From Bacteroidota bacterium (GTDB taxonomy: Bacteria > Bacteroidota > Bacteroidia > JABEUT01): a stretch of 36,701 bases of DNA. The notes beneath the pieces are model-generated. The model was not told the origin of the DNA and ran no database searches. It worked only from the letters and a program-made list of their open reading frames with translations. This document shows positions 32,864-36,701 of the stretch, piece by piece. The translations under genes and the position numbers were made by a program. The number at the start of each line of letters is the position of its first letter. Positions within the stretch are counted from its first letter, which is position 1. Location: contig JABCZW010000002.1 of the NCBI GenBank assembly GCA_013289475.1, positions 76,265 through 112,965 of the forward strand, given 5' to 3'.

Positions 32864-33660
32864 TGCAGGCTTAATTGAGTACCGGTTTTATGGGTTGAAG
32901 ATGTAAGTTTATCAATATGCAGCGCATTACCAATAATTACATCATTAACTCCACTATTTAATGCATTCCAGGCATTGTCCAGCTTAGGTATCATACCTTT
33001 AGAAATAATACCTTGCCCTTTCAGGCTAGTGTATTCATCTGGTCTTATGTTTTGAATTACTGAGGTGTCGTCTATTGGATTTTTAAGTACCCCATCCTTC
33101 TCAAAACAGTAGATAAGTTTTACAGAATATAATTTGCCTAATGCTTGTGCAACAGATGAGGCAATAGTATCGGCATTTGTATTTAATAGTTGGCCGGTTA
33201 AATCTGCGGTAATCGGTGCAACGACGGAGCAGACTCCTCTCTCAAGTGATTTGTTCCATTCTTCTGCTGGTATTTCATTTACAAGCACATCACCGACAAA
33301 GCCGTAATCAATATTCGCTACTTCCCTTTTCTTGGCAGGAATCATATTTAAATCTGCACCACAAATGCCAATAGATACAGTGCCTAAAGCATTTAACTGC
33401 GCTACTATAGATTTGTTTGTCGCTGTATAAACCATTACGACCACTTTCAATGTTTCGGCATCGGTAATTCTCCGGCCATTAACCATTTTAGTTGCAATAC
33501 CCATTTTAACGGATAAATCTGTGGCGAGCTTACCTCCGCCATGTACGAGTATCTTAAACCCTTTCACTTTATTGAATTTCTTAAGGAATGAATGGAGTTT
33601 AACTTCATCATCAATAATGTTTCCACCAACCTTTACTATGGTAAGTTCTTTTTTAAGCAT
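32860..33660 (-). CDS. argB: N-acyl-glutamate kinase (acetylglutamate kinase family)
   Basis: The 266-aa amino-acid kinase phosphorylates the side-chain carboxyl of N-acetyl- or N-succinyl-glutamate. N-terminal KVGGNIID (10-17), LVHGGGKLATDLSVKMG, VNGRRITDAETL, GICGADLNMI, the NTNADTIASSVAQAL segment and the late KGMIPKLDNA motif all match the family. It has no long N-terminal helix of the arginine-inhibited hexameric type, so it is probably not feedback-inhibited by arginine. That last point is inference. Its start overlaps the end of the carbamoyltransferase gene by eight bases. Confidence 0.95.
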   Translation of the reverse strand: MLKKELTIVKVGGNIIDDEVKLHSFLKKFNKVKGFKILVHGGGKLATDLSVKMGIATKMVNGRRITDAETLKVVVMVYTATNKSIVAQLNALGTVSIGICGADLNMIPAKKREVANIDYGFVGDVLVNEIPAEEWNKSLERGVCSVVAPITADLTGQLLNTNADTIASSVAQALGKLYSVKLIYCFEKDGVLKNPIDDTSVIQNIRPDEYTSLKGQGIISKGMIPKLDNAWNALNSGVNDVIIGNALHIDKLTSSTHKTGTQLSLQ

Positions 33661-34636
33661 GTTGCAGGTGATGAGGCTTTATTTCTTTAATGTTCTCTAA
33701 CATGTTCTTTAATACCGCTGTGGCAGCAAATAGCCTATTTTCAGCCTGTAACGGGATAAGGCTCCTCGCACCATCCAGTAATTCATCAGGTAACTCTACA
33801 TTTCTCCTTACAGGCAGGCAATGCATTATATATGCACTGTTTGTGGCTTTCATCTTCTGTTCGCTCAAAAGCCAATCTTTTTCTACAGCAGGTGTCTGGC
33901 CATAGGGTTCATAAGCCGACCAGTTTTTTACATAAACGAAATCAGCACCTCGTAATGCTTTCTCTTGTTCGTAATCAATATTTATTCCCTTAGTGAATGC
34001 AGGGGCTAATTCATATCCTTTAGGATGAGTAATGGTAAAATCAACATCCAGTTGTTGCATCCATTCGCTGAAAGAATTAGCAACTGCTTGCGGTAAAGCC
34101 TTTATGTGCGGAGCCCAGCTCAATACTACTTTAGGCTTTTGAGGTTTGTTCCATTTCTCGAAAATACTCATACCATCGGCAAGGCTTTGTAAGGGGTGCA
34201 GGGTTGCAGACTCTAAACTTACAACAGGAACAGTAGAATATTTTATAAGCTGCTTCAAAACGTGTTCGCTGTAATCTGCTTCTCTGTCGGTAAGGGTGGG
34301 GAAGCAACGGATACCGATTATGTCGCAATAAGTACTCAATACCATGGCAGCATCCTTAATATGCTCTGTCTTATTGGTATTCATTACAGCACCATCAGTC
34401 CATTCTAATGCCCAGCCTTCTTTATCCATATTCATTACAATGGCATTCATACCCAATAGTTGGGCTGCCTTTTGAGAGCTTAATCGTGTCCGCAAACTTG
34501 GATTAAGGAATATCAAGCCCAAGGTTTTGTTTTTACCCAAAGCAGAATGTGCCCACGGATCCTTCTTTAGCTTAATAGCATCCCTGATAAGCTTTACAGT
34601 GTCTTTAACGTCATGTACTGATGTGAAGTTTTTCAT
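33653..34636 (-). CDS. argF': N-acylornithine carbamoyltransferase (probably N-succinylornithine specific)
   Basis: The 327-aa protein transfers a carbamoyl group to N-acyl-ornithine. Carbamoyl-phosphate binding motif FLNPSLRTRLSS (43-54), HPLQ (147-150) and HCLPVRRNVELP (272-283) are present. These resemble the Bacteroides SOTCase and Xanthomonas AOTCase group rather than ordinary ornithine carbamoyltransferase (HCLPVRRN instead of HCLPA, no SMG loop). By my recalled alignment, Glu92 of the Xanthomonas acetyl-specific enzyme corresponds here to Thr90 (KTEHIKD). Loss of that Glu is associated with succinyl specificity (Pro90 in B. fragilis). The overlaps with argD (four bases) and argB (eight bases) place it mid-operon. 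Confidence 0.93.
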   Translation of the reverse strand: MKNFTSVHDVKDTVKLIRDAIKLKKDPWAHSALGKNKTLGLIFLNPSLRTRLSSQKAAQLLGMNAIVMNMDKEGWALEWTDGAVMNTNKTEHIKDAAMVLSTYCDIIGIRCFPTLTDREADYSEHVLKQLIKYSTVPVVSLESATLHPLQSLADGMSIFEKWNKPQKPKVVLSWAPHIKALPQAVANSFSEWMQQLDVDFTITHPKGYELAPAFTKGINIDYEQEKALRGADFVYVKNWSAYEPYGQTPAVEKDWLLSEQKMKATNSAYIMHCLPVRRNVELPDELLDGARSLIPLQAENRLFAATAVLKNMLENIKEIKPHHLQHA

Positions 34637-35781
34637 TGTGTTGCGCTTTGTAAATGTGGTTGTAATGCCAGAACAAATCCTTTAAGGAAATGATCTGCTT
34701 CTTCTTTACTTATATTTAAAGGAGGTAATAACCGTATAGTATTTTTGTTTGATGCAGAACCTGTGAAAATTTGATGTTTGAAAACCAAATCATTTCTTAC
34801 CTGTGCTGAATTGAAATGTAATTCTACACCAATCATTAATCCAGTACCTCTTATTTCTTTTACTCCTTCTATGGTTTTTAATTTCTCAATTAAATAGTCT
34901 CCAATCTTTGCAGCGTTTTCTATCAGGGTTTCTTCTTTAATTACATCTAATACTGCAATTGCAGCAGCGCAAGCCAGGTAATTTCCACCAAATGTTGTAC
35001 CCAGCATGCCGTGTTTAGCCTTAATGGTTGGATTGATTAACACACCTGCGACCGGAAAGCCATTGCCCATACCTTTAGCAATACTAATTATATCAGGTTT
35101 AATATTTGCAAATTGGTGTGCGAAGAATTTACCACTTCTTCCATAGCCCGATTGTACTTCATCAAGTATGAGTAATGCACCTGTTTCATCACATTTCTTT
35201 CTGAGAAGTTTCAGAAATTCTACAGATGGAGTTTGGATACCTGCCACACCTTGTATGCCTTCAATAATTACTGCACAAACGTCTTTATCAATTGCTTTTG
35301 AAAATGCTTCCTCATCGTTTAACGGAAGGAAAATAATTTCATGTTCGCTATTTACAGGCGCTTGTATAGATGTATCGTTTGTTGCAGCAACCGCCAGAGA
35401 TGTTCTGCCATGAAAACTTTTTTCAAAGGCAATTATTTTCTTTCTTCCATTGTGGAATGATGCAAGCTTTAACGCATTTTCATTGGCCTCGGCACCTGAA
35501 TTGCAGAGAAAGAGAGAGTAATCATTGTACCCTGATAATTCCCCAAGCTTCTGTGCCAGTTCTTCCTGTTGCTTTATTTTAACAGAGTTAGAATAGAAAG
35601 CAATTTTTTCCAATTGTTCTTCCAGCTTTTTTACATAATGATAATTCGAATGCCCGATAGATATTACAGCATGCCCGCCATAAAAGTCAAGGTATTTTTT
35701 GCCTTCTTTATCCCAAATCCAGCTACCCCTGGCTTTTACAGGTTCAATGTCAAATAGAGGATAAACATCAAATAGATTCAT
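34633..35781 (-). CDS. argD: N-acyl-ornithine aminotransferase (PLP-dependent, class III)
   Basis: The 382-aa enzyme aminates N-acyl-glutamate semialdehyde to N-acyl-ornithine using glutamate. CNSGAEANENALKLA (93-107), FEKSFHGRTSLA (phosphate/substrate region), ILDEVQSGYGRSG with the PLP-contact Asp, and the Schiff-base lysine K236 in SIAKGMGNGFP are all intact. So is TFGGNYLACAAA. The length fits the family (about 400). In this pathway the acyl group is likely succinyl. The gene begins 12 bases after the argC stop and overlaps argF' by four bases. Confidence 0.95.
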   Translation of the reverse strand: MNLFDVYPLFDIEPVKARGSWIWDKEGKKYLDFYGGHAVISIGHSNYHYVKKLEEQLEKIAFYSNSVKIKQQEELAQKLGELSGYNDYSLFLCNSGAEANENALKLASFHNGRKKIIAFEKSFHGRTSLAVAATNDTSIQAPVNSEHEIIFLPLNDEEAFSKAIDKDVCAVIIEGIQGVAGIQTPSVEFLKLLRKKCDETGALLILDEVQSGYGRSGKFFAHQFANIKPDIISIAKGMGNGFPVAGVLINPTIKAKHGMLGTTFGGNYLACAAAIAVLDVIKEETLIENAAKIGDYLIEKLKTIEGVKEIRGTGLMIGVELHFNSAQVRNDLVFKHQIFTGSASNKNTIRLLPPLNISKEEADHFLKGFVLALQPHLQSATQ

Positions 35782-35793
35782 TTTGTTTTTAAT

Positions 35794-36701
35794 TTAAAAA
35801 GCTGATGGTTTAAGTTTTAATCCTGTTGCTTCATCAATGCCAAACATCAGGTTCATATTCTGGACTGCCTGCCCGGCTGCGCCTTTCAATAGATTATCGA
35901 TAGCACTTATAATAACAAGTTGTTCACCTTTCTTCATTATTTGCAAAAAGCAATTGTTTGTATTTACGACTTGTTTTAAATCCACATTGAAAGGAGCAAT
36001 ATGTACAAAAAGATGATTTTTGTAATAGTCTTTGTACATTTCTATAGCTTGTTTTTCGGAAAGATTTGATTCTAAGTAAATAGTTGCCAGAATGCCCCTG
36101 GTAAAAGCCCCCCTGTAAGGCACAAAATATAAATCAGGATTGATGTTAGGCTGTAATTGGTTTATAGTTTGCCCGATTTCTTTCAGGTGTTGATGTTCAA
36201 ATACCTTGTAAGGGCTAATGTTATTTTGCCTCCATGAAAAATGGCTGGTCTCACTAAGTGATTGCCCGGCACCGGTAGATCCAGTAGTTGCAGAAATATG
36301 AATATCTGTCAATATTTTTTTATTGGCTGCCAATGGTAATAAGCCTAACTGAATACATGTAGCAAAGCATCCTGGGTTAGCAATATTGTCTGCTTTCTGA
36401 ATTTGTTTTTTGCTCAATTCAGGTAAGCCGTAAATGAATTTTCTCTTCTGGGAAGTGGCACTTTTAATATGCCTGAAATCCTGGCTTAAATCTATAATCT
36501 TAGTTTTAGCTGATAGCTTATGGTTATTGGCTAATAGCCATTTCTTCGATTCACCATGTCCAAGACAGAGAAAGAGAATATCAATATTCTTGTTTAGTTT
36601 ATTGCTAAACTTTAGGTCAGTTAAATCGAGACAATCGTGATGAACTGAAACAACGGGTTTACCTGCCTGGCTTTTGCTATGTACAAAAGTAATCTCTACT
36701 T
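35794..36701 (-). CDS. argC: N-acyl-gamma-glutamyl-phosphate reductase (5' partial)
   Basis: The frame stays open from the stop at 35794-35796 to the right window edge, so the gene is not limited to the first in-frame start near 36417. The visible part is about 302 residues and begins VEITFVHSKSQAGKP. About 25-30 N-terminal residues with the GASGYTG-type nucleotide-binding loop lie outside. Visible motifs are DILFLCLGHGESKKWL, KIIDLSQDFR, FIYGLPEL, the active-site Cys in ANPGCFATCIQLGLLPL, TGSTGAGQS and FVPYRGAFTRGI. The enzyme reduces N-acyl-glutamyl phosphate to the semialdehyde with NADPH. It is the first visible gene of the leftward arg operon. The promoter and any argG or acyltransferase gene would lie to the right. 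Confidence 0.95.
   Translation of the reverse strand, partial: VEITFVHSKSQAGKPVVSVHHDCLDLTDLKFSNKLNKNIDILFLCLGHGESKKWLLANNHKLSAKTKIIDLSQDFRHIKSATSQKRKFIYGLPELSKKQIQKADNIANPGCFATCIQLGLLPLAANKKILTDIHISATTGSTGAGQSLSETSHFSWRQNNISPYKVFEHQHLKEIGQTINQLQPNINPDLYFVPYRGAFTRGILATIYLESNLSEKQAIEMYKDYYKNHLFVHIAPFNVDLKQVVNTNNCFLQIMKKGEQLVIISAIDNLLKGAAGQAVQNMNLMFGIDEATGLKLKPSAF

Noticed and set aside
36434..36640. 68-codon plus-strand frame inside the argC region
   Set aside because: The minus strand here is argC with clear motifs (LSQDFR, GHGESKKW), so the plus-strand frame is a shadow.

Overview
The window reads as the chromosome of a member of the Bacteroidota (Bacteroidetes), probably an environmental, Chitinophaga/Sphingobacteria-like lineage. 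The evidence is type IX secretion system (T9SS) sorting domains of both type A and type B, a PorP/SprF-family protein, SprB repeats, TAnnTTTG promoter -7 elements, the N-succinyl/N-acetyl-ornithine carbamoyltransferase form of arginine synthesis, and AT-rich DNA without obvious Shine-Dalgarno sites. No tRNA, rRNA, insertion sequence or CRISPR was seen.

Region 1 (1-19.4 kb, + strand) encodes very large secreted surface proteins. The first is a giant protein, at least 4,334 residues, cut off by the left window edge. It is built from about 47 Ig-like repeats of three classes, two PKD domains and a type B T9SS sorting domain. It is followed without a gap by its probable partner, a PorP/SprF outer-membrane protein. 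Next comes a 1,723-residue protein of 21 SprB repeats with a type A T9SS sorting domain, closed by a strong terminator. The giant protein has a run of about 1,434 residues with no Asp, Glu, Lys, Arg or His, and several nested levels of segmental duplication.

Region 2 (19.5-30.5 kb, + strand) is a rewired high-affinity potassium (Kdp) system. An NtrC-type sigma-54 activator gene has its own -7 element and terminator. It precedes a well-spaced sigma-54 (-24/-12) promoter and two tandem perfect palindromes. That promoter would drive a secreted protein of unknown function, an undescribed 27-residue membrane microprotein, kdpF (25 residues), kdpA, kdpB, kdpC, an outer-membrane porin, a split KdpD (cytoplasmic KdpD + USP domains only) and a separate HAMP-PAS histidine kinase. 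No OmpR-type kdpE is present, so the NtrC-type regulator probably replaces it. A second housekeeping-like promoter sits directly before the kdpD start codon.

Region 3 (30.5-36.7 kb, - strand) is a tightly packed arginine operon read leftwards: argC (5' end outside the window), argD, argF' (N-acylornithine carbamoyltransferase, probably succinyl-specific), argB, argE/acyl-citrulline deacylase and argH. Its last gene overlaps the last gene of the kdp cluster tail to tail by 20 bases. There is no gene-free stretch longer than 300 bases. The largest gaps (14042-14232, 19402-19531, 20879-21064) hold the promoters and terminators listed.
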